Origin: Candidatus Kapaibacterium sp.
GTDB taxonomy: Bacteria; Bacteroidota; Ignavibacteria; Kapaibacteriales; Kapaibacteriaceae
Direction of reading: 5' to 3'
Assembly (NCBI GenBank): GCA_022842685.1
Contig: JALHPC010000026.1
Coordinates: forward strand, 1 to 40,944
Length of the DNA: 40,944 nucleotides
The translations under genes and the position numbers were made by a program. The notes beneath the pieces were generated by a model. The model searched no databases and was not told the DNA's origin. It saw only the letters and a program-made list of their open reading frames with translations. The first letter of the stretch is position 1. Each line of letters opens with the position of its first letter. Below, one piece after another: positions 24,545 through 34,412 of this stretch.

Positions 24545-27500
24545 ATGTCCCGTTACCCCCTCATCGTAACCGTATTCTTTGCCGTGGTCGTTACGTCGGC
24601 CCTGTCGCAAACGCGCATAGGCGGCATCGTAAACTCCTATGCTGGTGTTACGGCCATCTCGCTGGACTGTCAACAAACCGTCGACCTTAACCAGCCCCTT
24701 AACTTTCTACCCAGCGGCACTCGCGTCCTGATTATCCAAATGAAGGGGGCATCGGCCGACGCTGCCACGGGCGCTATTATCGACCGCGGAGGCGCTGGAA
24801 CGTTCGAATACGCAACGGTTGCTCAAGCCGTGGGAACAAGACTGGTTCTTGCCGCCCCACTGAGAAATTCCTACAACGTCGCTGCCGCAGTACAAGTTGT
24901 AACGGTTCCACGCTATACCGATGCCATTGTAACCTCGACGCTTCGCGCCGCCCCTTGGAATGGCTCGCAAGGTGGCGTGCTGGCACTCGACGTAGCACGC
25001 ACGCTAACCCTCGAGGCCAATATCGACGCTGGCGGCTGCGGCTTTCGCGGCGGACGTCGGTCGGTGAACTTTTCGGCACAATGTGGATTCGATGCCCCCT
25101 TTGTAGATATGGCTCTCGGTGTAAGCGGCGAGCGAGGCGAAGGCCTTAGTGCTTCGCCACCTCCCCAAAATGGCGGCCGCGCTCCATGGGCCGGCGGCGG
25201 CGGTGGTGGGGCCGACGTCAACGGCGGTGGCGGCGGTGGTGGCGGCGCTGGCGCCGGTGGTAACGGTGGATACCACGTCGATACGTGCGGACTGCCTCGA
25301 ACTGCTTTTGGCATTGGCGGCGATGGCGTTGATAATCCTCGCAATAGCGTAGCCCTGATTGCTGGCGGCGGCGGCGGTGGCGGACATCAAAACAATGGCA
25401 TAGGCACGGATGGTGCTCCCGGTGGTGGCGTCGTTATCGTTCGCGCAGGAACCCTCGTTGCAAATGGAAATAATATTCTCGCGCATGGCCAGAGCGCCAC
25501 AGAAGCAGTTGTAGACGGTGGTGGCGGTGGCGGCGGCGGTGGGTCGATACTACTCGAAATTGGCCAAATTCTCGGCAATCCCACGATGAGCGTTGCCGGT
25601 GGAGCGGGCGGCACTTGCGATGGGATGGGACTGCTTCACGGTCCCGGTGGTGGCGGCGGGGGCGGACGCATCATCTATGCCAACCAACGGGCCCCCGTTG
25701 GCGTTACCAATGTGCTTCGTGGCGGTGTGCGTGGGGGAAACCGCGGACGTCCGAGCATTTCTGGCGATCACGGCAGTCAAGATGGTGCCGCCGGTTCGCT
25801 GGTGCTGCTAGCCCTGATACCTCTCGAACCCGCCGTGGCTACCTCGCTTACGGCCGTGCTTCCTGCCGACGCCGTCGTATGTAGTGGTACTCCGATCGAT
25901 ATCACCATGACCGTTCGCGGCGGATATCCACCTTACCGTTCTGTGCTTACCAATAGGCAGGGCGATGTTCTTGCAACCAACACCTCTATGCACAGGATCA
26001 CTGCCGTTACCGACAGCGTGCTGGTGCTTACCGTAACCGACTCCGTTGGATGTTCCGTAAGCGATACCATGCGTATCGTCGTTGAAAACCGAGCAGCCCT
26101 CGTCATGACGTCCGTCGATATGGGTACGTTCATCTGCGAGCGCTCCGCCGACACGGCTGTCGTGATCTTCAACCCATCGCGTGACGCCGTAACGGTACGG
26201 TCTATCGATGTGCAGAGCAACGGCACCATAGTGTCGATACCGACGTTGCCCCTCACCATCGTTCCTGGAGCATCGTTACGCATTCCTGTGCACCTTGTGC
26301 TGCCCGCAGGAGATGGCAATGTTACTGCCACGATTCGGCTTACGAGCACGGCCTGCACTCCCGTCATGGAAGCCACCGTTGTGGCTCGCGTAACACGACC
26401 GCGTTGGCAGTCGCCCCCTGTTGTGAACGTTCCTACCCATGTACGCTGCGCTGGCCCGCCCGCAGACACCACGATTACGATTGTCTCGCTGTCGTCGGGC
26501 GAAGCCCGCATTACTGCCGATACGGCATGGATCGATGCCCCCTTCAGCATTGTACGAACGGGGGATGCAGAGTGGCGTGTTGCGTGGCTGCCTACTGCCG
26601 ATGGACCCGTTGCGGGCGTGATGACGGTTGTGCTACGGCCCTGTGGCGATACGGTGCGCATACCCGTCCAGTCTTCCAGCACACAACGTACGCTACAGAT
26701 AAGGGGCGGCGGCAGACTGGACGTGGCAACCGAGCGGGTGGACGTAGTCGTCGAAAACACAGGCACGGCTGTTGCCATGATTACGCAGGTCGAAGTGTCC
26801 GATCCAGCATACGTCGTAGACGTTGGTGCCGGTGGCATGCCACGGGCACTGGCTGCTGGTCAACAGATGGTCTGCACCGTGTTGGTGGCCAATCCTGCCG
26901 CACCAGCACAAGCGTTGGTGACGGTGCGCAGTCAGGAGCCCTGCGATACCAGCATGAGCGTACCTATTGAACGGCGCCGTGGCGTCGAAGCAGGCGTTTG
27001 GGTTACGTCGGCAACAGCCGCTCCTAACGAACGTGTAGACGTCAGCGTGGTGGTAGACTCGGTACGAACCAACATCGCTCCGCTACTGCAGCGCTGGCAG
27101 GCCACGGTCGTGTTCGATGGTAACAGCGTGGTCCCCGCAGCCGTTGCACCGCCAACCGTACAGGCCACGTGGCGCCGTGAAGGGCGTACGTTGGCCGTCG
27201 ACCTTAACGGTCCGTGGACCGGTAACGGCGTGGTTGCCACCCTTACGCTGCAAACCCTGCTGGCTCATCCGCCGCGCACGCCTATCGCCATAGATACCAC
27301 TGTGGCGCTGTGGCCAAGTCTTCCCGGCGACGTGCTGGACAGCGTGGAATATCGATCGGGAACGCTAGATCTAACGGGCTCGATCTGCGATCGAACAGCC
27401 CGCATCATTGCTCTTCGCGGCATCGAAGGCTCGCTCACCGTGTACGACCTGCTTGGGCGTGTGGTGCATATCAGCGACGTTCACGAAACAACCAACATCT

Positions 27501-27601
27501 CTGATGTGCTCGGCGGTGTTCGTGGTGGACATGTTGCCGTGCTTCGAACGCTCGACGGCAACTTGTTTTGGCAAGGTTTGTTGCCTCGAATAACACCATA
27601 A
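24545..27601 (+). CDS. Glycine-rich secreted protein with T9SS-like C-terminal domain
   Basis: This 1018-residue protein begins with a signal peptide (MSRYPLIVTVFFAVVVTSAL, then SQ). Residues ~25-205 form a beta-rich domain (RVLIIQMKGAS...). Residues ~205-400 hold several poly-glycine runs of up to nine Gly, interspersed with beta-strand segments. An Ig/SprB-like module follows (~440-515, GTPIDITMTVRGGYPPYR and TDSVGCSVSDTM), then choice-of-anchor or Ig-like repeats (~520-800), a cohesin-like segment (~815-930) and a C-terminal domain with LTVYDLLGRVV resembling type A T9SS sorting domains. It is probably a surface adhesin or scaffold. First gene of a compact three-gene unit. Confidence 0.78.
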   Translation: MSRYPLIVTVFFAVVVTSALSQTRIGGIVNSYAGVTAISLDCQQTVDLNQPLNFLPSGTRVLIIQMKGASADAATGAIIDRGGAGTFEYATVAQAVGTRLVLAAPLRNSYNVAAAVQVVTVPRYTDAIVTSTLRAAPWNGSQGGVLALDVARTLTLEANIDAGGCGFRGGRRSVNFSAQCGFDAPFVDMALGVSGERGEGLSASPPPQNGGRAPWAGGGGGGADVNGGGGGGGGAGAGGNGGYHVDTCGLPRTAFGIGGDGVDNPRNSVALIAGGGGGGGHQNNGIGTDGAPGGGVVIVRAGTLVANGNNILAHGQSATEAVVDGGGGGGGGGSILLEIGQILGNPTMSVAGGAGGTCDGMGLLHGPGGGGGGGRIIYANQRAPVGVTNVLRGGVRGGNRGRPSISGDHGSQDGAAGSLVLLALIPLEPAVATSLTAVLPADAVVCSGTPIDITMTVRGGYPPYRSVLTNRQGDVLATNTSMHRITAVTDSVLVLTVTDSVGCSVSDTMRIVVENRAALVMTSVDMGTFICERSADTAVVIFNPSRDAVTVRSIDVQSNGTIVSIPTLPLTIVPGASLRIPVHLVLPAGDGNVTATIRLTSTACTPVMEATVVARVTRPRWQSPPVVNVPTHVRCAGPPADTTITIVSLSSGEARITADTAWIDAPFSIVRTGDAEWRVAWLPTADGPVAGVMTVVLRPCGDTVRIPVQSSSTQRTLQIRGGGRLDVATERVDVVVENTGTAVAMITQVEVSDPAYVVDVGAGGMPRALAAGQQMVCTVLVANPAAPAQALVTVRSQEPCDTSMSVPIERRRGVEAGVWVTSATAAPNERVDVSVVVDSVRTNIAPLLQRWQATVVFDGNSVVPAAVAPPTVQATWRREGRTLAVDLNGPWTGNGVVATLTLQTLLAHPPRTPIAIDTTVALWPSLPGDVLDSVEYRSGTLDLTGSICDRTARIIALRGIEGSLTVYDLLGRVVHISDVHETTNISDVLGGVRGGHVAVLRTLDGNLFWQGLLPRITP

Positions 27602-27615
27602 ACCGCCGCTCGCCC

Positions 27616-28977
27616 ATGTTCCACTCTATCAACCCCGCTACTGGCCTCGTCATCGGCTCGTATATCCATCACACAGCCGTCCAAGTCGACGACCTTCTCG
27701 AGAAAGGGGCAACGGCACAGCGCCAATGGCGCACTGCCACCGTCGAACAACGTTGTGCCACGCTCAACCACCTTGGCGAGCTGCTTACGCGCCCCACTAC
27801 CGTCGACGCACTGGCTACGATGGCAACCAACGAAATGGGCAAGACGCTTCAAGCGGCTCGCGCCGAAGTTCTAAAGTGCGCCACGGTTTGCTCGTACTAT
27901 GCACGGCATGCCCCGCAGCAGCTTGCTACACAGGCCGTGCCTTCGGAGTGGGCTGCGTCCGACATCGCCTATGAACCACTTGGCATTGTTCTTAGCATCA
28001 TGCCGTGGAACTTCCCGTACTGGCAGTTCTTCCGCTTTGCTGTGCCTGCCGTGGCCGCCGGGAATGGCGTGCTGCTCAAACACGCCCCCACCACGCAGGG
28101 CTGTGCCGCACTCATCGAAGAGGTATGCCGCGAAGCCGGCCTGCCCGTCGGTCTCGTTGCAAACGTCTGCGTCGATGTTGCCGACGTTGCCCGTATTATC
28201 GCCGACCCACGAGTGCACGCTGTGACGTTTACCGGTAGCACCCGCGGCGGCAAGGCCGTGGCTGCCATCGCCGGCCACTACGTCAAAAAATGCGTCCTCG
28301 AACTGGGTGGCAGCGATCCCGCTATTGTGCTCGACGATGCCGACCTCGAAACGTGTGTGGCCGACGTCGTGGTTGGCCGTATGCAGAACAACGGCCAAAG
28401 CTGCATCGCAGCAAAACGCTGGATTGTTCACGACGGCATCTACGATGAATTCCGACGTCGTGCCGTCGCCGCCGTCAACAACCTTGTTGTTGGTAACCCG
28501 CTCGTCGATGCTACGCAGGTGGGACCACTTGCCCGGGCCGACCTACGCGAGACGCTGAACGACCAAGTGCAGGCCTCGATTGCGTTGGGTGCTGCCTGTA
28601 TCACCGAACCGCACGCCTTGCCCACAGAGGGCTTCTATGTTGCCCCAGCAATCCTCGACAACGTAACACCCGGAATGCCGGCCTTCGACGAAGAGCTGTT
28701 TGGTCCCGTTGCAGCACTCATTCGCGCTTCCTCGGATGCCGACGCCATTCGGCTTGCCAACGCCAGCGTCTATGGCCTAGGTGCGGCGGTCTACGGATCG
28801 GTACCACGCGCACGCAGTATTGCCACCCACCTGGAGTGTGGCCAAGTCTTCGTCAACGCCTATGTTCGCAGCGATCCACGACTGCCCTTTGGTGGCGTAA
28901 AACAGTCCGGCTACGGGCGCGAACTTGGCTCGTTTGGCATTCGCGAATTCGTCAACGTCAAAACCATCGTCAACTAA
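27616..28977 (+). CDS. NAD(P)-dependent aldehyde dehydrogenase (succinate-semialdehyde type)
   Basis: The ATG at 27616, 14 nt after the upstream stop, gives 453 residues; the frame from 27568 overlaps the previous gene. Motifs of the ALDH superfamily: [13 protein letters not shown] (substrate/NAD entry), [11 protein letters not shown] (cofactor loop), ELGGSDP with general base E229, and [11 protein letters not shown] with catalytic C263. The FPYWQ and GQSC context is closest to the short SSADH (GabD/Sad-like) subgroup, though the substrate cannot be fixed from sequence. The context (secreted protein upstream, A2M downstream) does not suggest GABA catabolism, so linkage may only be transcriptional. 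Confidence 0.9.
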   Translation: MFHSINPATGLVIGSYIHHTAVQVDDLLEKGATAQRQWRTATVEQRCATLNHLGELLTRPTTVDALATMATNEMGKTLQAARAEVLKCATVCSYYARHAPQQLATQAVPSEWAASDIAYEPLGIVLSIMPWNFPYWQFFRFAVPAVAAGNGVLLKHAPTTQGCAALIEEVCREAGLPVGLVANVCVDVADVARIIADPRVHAVTFTGSTRGGKAVAAIAGHYVKKCVLELGGSDPAIVLDDADLETCVADVVVGRMQNNGQSCIAAKRWIVHDGIYDEFRRRAVAAVNNLVVGNPLVDATQVGPLARADLRETLNDQVQASIALGAACITEPHALPTEGFYVAPAILDNVTPGMPAFDEELFGPVAALIRASSDADAIRLANASVYGLGAAVYGSVPRARSIATHLECGQVFVNAYVRSDPRLPFGGVKQSGYGRELGSFGIREFVNVKTIVN

Positions 28978-28989
28978 ACCCCTCCCTCC

Positions 28990-31900
28990 ATGCTGCACCG
29001 TGCCCTAGGCCTCGTGGCCTGCCTCGTTCTTGTTGTTCGCTGTGCTCCCGTGGCACACGATGCTGTGAGTGTGAGCTTTGGCGACGAAGTCCAACTGGAG
29101 CAAACGCTGCTCTTTTCGTTCTCGTATGCTGCCCGCCCTGCCGACGCTCGCTTGGGCGTTATCGACACGCTGCCCTATGCCACCATCGAGCCAGCAGTGC
29201 AGGGCTGCTGGCGTTGGGTTTCCGACACCGAACTTACGTTTTCGCCCCTGCCGCGCTATGCTCCTGCAACAAGCTATACGCTTGCGTTACAGCCATCGCG
29301 CTTTGCTGCCGACTCCTCGGGCGAACATCATCGCCCCGGCGGTACATGGTCGTTTCGTACTCCAAGCCAGTCCATTGTGTCTGCCACGGCCACCTGGACG
29401 CTTAATCCGATCACGCAACAACCTGTCCTTCGCGTCGATGTGGGCCTGCTCTACGACGTCAACCCATCCGAAGCCCTTCAACATATCCGCTGCGAACTCA
29501 ATGGCGCCGCTATGCCTATTGCTGCCGACGCCGAGAACCGCTACGGCACCAACTCCGTTTCGTTTACCATTAGCAACGTAGCCAACGCCAACACCGGCCC
29601 ACTTACCATCGTGATAGGTAAGGGGCTTCGGTCGACGCTTGGCGGCAATCCAACGCCTACCGACGTTCGCACGACGATTGCCATTCCCGATCGATCGCGA
29701 CTCGAAATCGTGTCGGTTAGCACATCGTGGGTTGGCACCGAAGGTATCATCGACGTCGTTACCTCGCAGTCGCTCGACCCCACAACGATGGGCACCGGCA
29801 TCGAAATCGATCCCAACATCCACCACGTCCTAGAGCGTACTCCAACGGGCTGCCGCATACGTGCCGCCTTTGTTGCTGGCCGCAGCTACACGGTGATTGC
29901 GTTAACGTCGCTACGCGGCGACGTAGGCGGCACGCTCGCCGAACCAGCCCGATTCCCGGTCTCCTTTGGCGCTCTCGAACCCAGCATCAGCTTTGCAAAC
30001 AACCGTGCTATCTACCTAAGCTCGCGTGGTAGCCGCCTTGTTGGTATCGACATCGTCAACGTGGAACGCGTGCGCGTTGTCGTGTACCGCGTGTACGAAA
30101 ACAACGTGCTTCACCTGCTGCGAAGCGCACGGCGTTATTCGTGGGATGAAGAAACCGATAGCGAAGTCGTTGGCCCGAACTACGGCTTCGACTGGATGGA
30201 CTTCGAACACTATGCCGATACCGTCTCGACGCGCGTGTACGATGTGGCCACCCTAGGCATCTCGCCAAACGGAAAGGCCATGCTCAACCTTGATGTACGT
30301 CAGCATGCGCGACATAAAGGCGTCTACGTGGTTCGCTGCGAGAGCATGGATAACCAATGGCTAAGCGCGTCGAAGCTCATAGCCATCAGCGATGTTGGGC
30401 TGATAGCCAAGGAGGGACGCAACGAGTTGACGATTATGGCGCACTCGTTGCAAACCGCCCAACCACTCGCCAACGTGTCGTTAGCGCTGTATTCCACGAA
30501 CAATCAGCTTGTCGAGACGCTTACCACCGACAGGTCAGGCATGGCACATATCACCAACCTACGTGCAATGCTTGGCAAGTTCTCGTTGGGCATGGTAACG
30601 GCCCAGCACGAGGGCGAGCTCACGTTTCTACCTCTTCAGGATACCAAGGTCGATCGTTCGCGATTCGAAACCGACGGTGTTCTGAGTAATACCGCCGGCC
30701 TTCACGCCTATCTCTATGGCGATCGCGATGTGTATCGTCCAGGCGAACAGATCAACGTGGTTGCACTTGTGCGCACCGACGCATTACAGACGCCCAAGCA
30801 GGGCCCTTTACAGCTGCGCTTTCGAAAGCCCGATGGGTCCGAGTATCGAACCATGCGAATAACTACGGCAAGCGACGGCGCTGCCGCAGTACAACTGCCG
30901 CTGCCCCATGCAGCCATGACAGGTCTGTGGACGGTTGAAGCGCTTACCCCTGCCGGCGTTCAGATTGGGTCGACCTTCGTTGCCGTCGAAGACTTCATGC
31001 CCGACAAGCTTCGCGTAAACCTCAACACGCCAACCAAGGACGTGCGCCCCGGCGAACAGCTTGCTGTAGACGTACACGCGGCCACCTTCTACGGTACGCC
31101 GGCGCGACAGCGCCCGTATCAGATGACGCTCACAGTTCGGCCTATGGAGTTCGAGGCAAAACGTTTCCCCGACTATACGTTCTCGGTGATCACCGATAGG
31201 GACGCCGTGGTGCGCGAGCTTGAACAAAGTGGAGCGCTCGACGACGACGGACGGGTTGCCGCATCGTTTAGCATCGACACAGCATTACGCAACGTAGGCC
31301 CGCTGCGGGCAATGCTCTACTGTACCGTAACTGATGAGGGCGGACGTCCCATCCATCGTGGGCAGCGCCTATCGGTTCACACTCAGAAGGCCTACCTAGG
31401 CATAGGCCCAATGGAACGGTACGTTGATGCTGGCCGATCGTACACGGCCAGTATCGTTGCCTGCGACCCTTCGGGTGCTGCCACCACGGCGCGCGCTCGT
31501 GTGCAGTTGGTGCGCAGGGAATATCACACCGTCTTGGAACGTGCCTACGAAAACCGTTTTCGGTATGTGTCGCAACGGCGCGACGTGGTAGTGCAAGACA
31601 AGATCATCACCGTTAGTGGCACGGCATCGACGTTTTCGTTTAAGCCCGACGGTAGCGGCGTGTACGAAGTACGCGTAATGCCCGAAGGCGGTAAGGCCTA
31701 CGTAAGCCGCGAGCTATATGCATTCCGCTGGGGCTCTACGTCGGCGTCGAGTTTTGCCGTTAACACCGAAGGACTCATCGACATTACCATGGACAAGGAT
31801 CGCTACGCCGTAGGCGATCGTGCAAACGTGTTGTTTGCCACGCCGTTCGCGGGTACGTTGTTGGTGACGGTGGAGCGTAGCGGCGTAATGGAGCATCATA

Positions 31901-34389
31901 CGGTGCAAACCGACAAGCGCTCTGCCACGCTGCAACTTACCGTAAAGGACGACTGGGCGCCTAACGTCTACATCTCGGCTACACTCATCAAGCCGCACGT
32001 GCAGTCCGACGTGCCCTTTACCGTTGCCCACGGCTATGCACCCGTGCTCGTAGACCGCGCCAACAGCGTTCTGCCAATACGCATTGCGGCTTCCGCTACA
32101 TCGCGCTCCATGCAAAAGCAGCGTATTACCGTCACGACGTCGCCCGGCGCCTACGTTACCATTGCTGCTGTCGACGAAGGCATCTTGCAGCTTCGTAACT
32201 ATGCCTCGCCCGACCCTCATGCATACTACCATCGCAAGCGGGCCCTCGAGGTAACCAGTTACGACATGTATGCCTACCTACTTCCCGAGTTAGCCATCCT
32301 TAGGGCATCGTCGGGAGCTGGCGACGAAGGCGCCTTGCGCGTCAACCCCTTTACGTCGCGTCGCGTCCAGCCCGTGAGTTTGTGGAGCGGTATCATTCAT
32401 GCTACGAGTGGAACGGCAACGTTCGACGTAACGCTGCCCTCCTACGCCGGCGAGTTGCGCCTAATGGCTGTAGCGTGGAAGGGGGGCGCCGTTGGCAGCG
32501 CCCAGCAGGCCATGCGTGTGGCCGACCCCTTGGTGGTGCAGGCGGCATTGCCACGCGTGTTAGCACCAGGCGATACAGTACGTGTTCCCATCCACATCCA
32601 CAACACCACAGGGAAGGGGGCGTCGACTACCGTACGGCTTACCACCGAAGGGTCGCCGTTAACCGTCGTAGGACCGAACGAGCGCAGCGTGGCGGTAGCA
32701 GCCAACGGCGAAGCCACCGTGGAAATGACCGTTTTGGCCCGTGCTGCCATTGGGACGGCAACCGTCACTGCCCAGGTCAAGGCCTGGGGCGAGACGTTTA
32801 CACATCGCACGGAAATCGCTGTGCGTCCAGCGGTGCCCCTTGTCGCAAGTTCAAAGGAAGGAAGCGTCGATGCCGGCAAGCGTGCCGAGCTTACGGTGGG
32901 TGACGGCTACAGGCCGGGCTTAAGCACGGTGCGAATAACGGTGTCGAGTTTTCCTGCTGCTCAGATTATTGATAATCTTCATGAGCTGTTGGAATATCCA
33001 CATGGCTGTGCCGAGCAGACGATATCAACAGCATTCCCGCAGCTCTACATTGCCGACCTTGTTAGGGTGTGGCAAACGAGTGTGCGGCCAAGCTACGACG
33101 TTCGGCAGGCCGTGCAAGATGCTGTACGCAAGGTTGAGTCGATGCAGGCCCATACTGGCGGCATTACCACTTGGCCTGGGGCTGCGCGTGCCGACTGGTG
33201 GACAACGGCCTATGCGGCCCACTTCCTGCACGAGGCGCGCGCGGCGGGCTACGAGGTGAATGCTGCGGCGCTGGACAGGATGGCAAGCTACCTGGCACGC
33301 AAGGCACGCCTGCGCGAGGTAGAAAGCGTGTGGGCCGACGACGGCAATGCGCTTCGGCCTGCTACGACGCGGCCCGCTCGCGAGATCTTCTACTCGATGT
33401 TCGTGCTAGCGGCGCTGGGCAAACAAGACGTGCCTACGATGAATAGTTATAAGGCCCGGCCCGACGAACTGTCGGCCGACTCGCGCTACATGTTGGCCTG
33501 CACCTATCGTATGCTAGGCGACGAGCGGAGCTTTACGCAACTAGCACAGCAGGACTTGGTGGCCGAGCCAGCATCTAGGTATCGGGGCGATGCCTATGCC
33601 ACCCCCGTGCGCGACGTAGCGATTGGACTTTACGCCCTTGCCAAGGTGGCACCACGCGACGCACGGTGCCAGACGCTAGCGCGTCGCCTAGGGTCGATGA
33701 TAAAGGAACGTCGCTACCTAAGCACGCAAGAGCGCAGCTTTGGCGTTATGGCTTTAGGCCTGCTAGCGCGCAATGTTCAGGGAAGCGCCTCGACGGCAAC
33801 CGTACAGCTGGACGGTAAGACGGTAGCTACCATGAACAACGGCCAGTCGGTCGTGGTATGCGCAGGAGCAGGGCAAACGATGAGCATCGTTGCCAAAGGT
33901 GGAACAGTGTACTACACGGTGCATACGGCAGGCATTCCTAAACAGCGCTCCGACGTGCCACTTGTAGACGCCGGCCTGCGAGTACGACGTGCCTATTTCA
34001 CGCGAGACGGACGTTCGGCCGACGTGTCGCGCCTGCGCCAGAACGACGTGCTAGTGGTAGCGATAACCGTGAGCACAACAGACCGCAGTGAGGTGAGCAA
34101 CGTGGCGATTAGCGACGTCCTACCTGCGGGCTTCGAGTTGGAGAACCCACGGCTAGGCGCTACCGCGGCAGGTAGCAAGTTTAGCGATGGGGCAACAGCC
34201 GTGCACGACGACTATCGTGACGATAGAATGAACCTGTACGTTACGGCCGAGTCGAAGCCACGCACCTACTACTACGTTGTGCGAGCCGTAAGCCGAGGCA
34301 CCTTTGTTCACGCCCCTATTGCTGCCGATGCTATGTACGATGCGTCGATGCGCTCGTACCATGGTGGTGGCACAGTTCGCATTCAGTAA
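28990..34389 (+). CDS. Bacterial alpha-2-macroglobulin with intact thioester motif
   Basis: This 1799-residue protein starts with a hydrophobic signal (MLHRALGLVACLVLVVRCAP); C18 in VVRC could be a lipidation site, but Arg at -1 is atypical. Macroglobulin beta-domains fill the N-terminal 1200 residues (for example DRDVYRPGEQINVVALVR, the MG domain hallmark). The A2M core follows (FTSRRVQPVSLWSGII), then the thioester domain with HGCAEQT (C1340 to Q1343) and its alpha/alpha barrel, then a receptor-like C-terminal domain (VAISDVLPAGFELENPRL). These proteins are thought to trap proteases that breach the outer membrane. The usual partner, penicillin-binding protein PbpC, is not adjacent. It is 12 nt after the aldehyde dehydrogenase. 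Confidence 0.93.
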   Translation: MLHRALGLVACLVLVVRCAPVAHDAVSVSFGDEVQLEQTLLFSFSYAARPADARLGVIDTLPYATIEPAVQGCWRWVSDTELTFSPLPRYAPATSYTLALQPSRFAADSSGEHHRPGGTWSFRTPSQSIVSATATWTLNPITQQPVLRVDVGLLYDVNPSEALQHIRCELNGAAMPIAADAENRYGTNSVSFTISNVANANTGPLTIVIGKGLRSTLGGNPTPTDVRTTIAIPDRSRLEIVSVSTSWVGTEGIIDVVTSQSLDPTTMGTGIEIDPNIHHVLERTPTGCRIRAAFVAGRSYTVIALTSLRGDVGGTLAEPARFPVSFGALEPSISFANNRAIYLSSRGSRLVGIDIVNVERVRVVVYRVYENNVLHLLRSARRYSWDEETDSEVVGPNYGFDWMDFEHYADTVSTRVYDVATLGISPNGKAMLNLDVRQHARHKGVYVVRCESMDNQWLSASKLIAISDVGLIAKEGRNELTIMAHSLQTAQPLANVSLALYSTNNQLVETLTTDRSGMAHITNLRAMLGKFSLGMVTAQHEGELTFLPLQDTKVDRSRFETDGVLSNTAGLHAYLYGDRDVYRPGEQINVVALVRTDALQTPKQGPLQLRFRKPDGSEYRTMRITTASDGAAAVQLPLPHAAMTGLWTVEALTPAGVQIGSTFVAVEDFMPDKLRVNLNTPTKDVRPGEQLAVDVHAATFYGTPARQRPYQMTLTVRPMEFEAKRFPDYTFSVITDRDAVVRELEQSGALDDDGRVAASFSIDTALRNVGPLRAMLYCTVTDEGGRPIHRGQRLSVHTQKAYLGIGPMERYVDAGRSYTASIVACDPSGAATTARARVQLVRREYHTVLERAYENRFRYVSQRRDVVVQDKIITVSGTASTFSFKPDGSGVYEVRVMPEGGKAYVSRELYAFRWGSTSASSFAVNTEGLIDITMDKDRYAVGDRANVLFATPFAGTLLVTVERSGVMEHHTVQTDKRSATLQLTVKDDWAPNVYISATLIKPHVQSDVPFTVAHGYAPVLVDRANSVLPIRIAASATSRSMQKQRITVTTSPGAYVTIAAVDEGILQLRNYASPDPHAYYHRKRALEVTSYDMYAYLLPELAILRASSGAGDEGALRVNPFTSRRVQPVSLWSGIIHATSGTATFDVTLPSYAGELRLMAVAWKGGAVGSAQQAMRVADPLVVQAALPRVLAPGDTVRVPIHIHNTTGKGASTTVRLTTEGSPLTVVGPNERSVAVAANGEATVEMTVLARAAIGTATVTAQVKAWGETFTHRTEIAVRPAVPLVASSKEGSVDAGKRAELTVGDGYRPGLSTVRITVSSFPAAQIIDNLHELLEYPHGCAEQTISTAFPQLYIADLVRVWQTSVRPSYDVRQAVQDAVRKVESMQAHTGGITTWPGAARADWWTTAYAAHFLHEARAAGYEVNAAALDRMASYLARKARLREVESVWADDGNALRPATTRPAREIFYSMFVLAALGKQDVPTMNSYKARPDELSADSRYMLACTYRMLGDERSFTQLAQQDLVAEPASRYRGDAYATPVRDVAIGLYALAKVAPRDARCQTLARRLGSMIKERRYLSTQERSFGVMALGLLARNVQGSASTATVQLDGKTVATMNNGQSVVVCAGAGQTMSIVAKGGTVYYTVHTAGIPKQRSDVPLVDAGLRVRRAYFTRDGRSADVSRLRQNDVLVVAITVSTTDRSEVSNVAISDVLPAGFELENPRLGATAAGSKFSDGATAVHDDYRDDRMNLYVTAESKPRTYYYVVRAVSRGTFVHAPIAADAMYDASMRSYHGGGTVRIQ

Positions 34390-34405
34390 GTCTTATGGGT
34401 AAGAC
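34390..34405. terminator. Small hairpin between convergent A2M and AbgT genes
   Basis: GTCTTA-TGGG-TAAGAC forms a 6-bp stem with a 4-nt loop immediately after the A2M stop codon. No T-tract follows, so termination is only a suggestion. Confidence 0.3.
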
Positions 34406-34412
34406 CCAGCTG

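Noticed and set aside
25933..26838. 301-codon minus-strand ORF
   Set aside because: It lies antisense inside the T9SS glycine-rich gene, is composed of low-complexity Thr/Val/Ser/Arg and has no domain; a codon-bias shadow.
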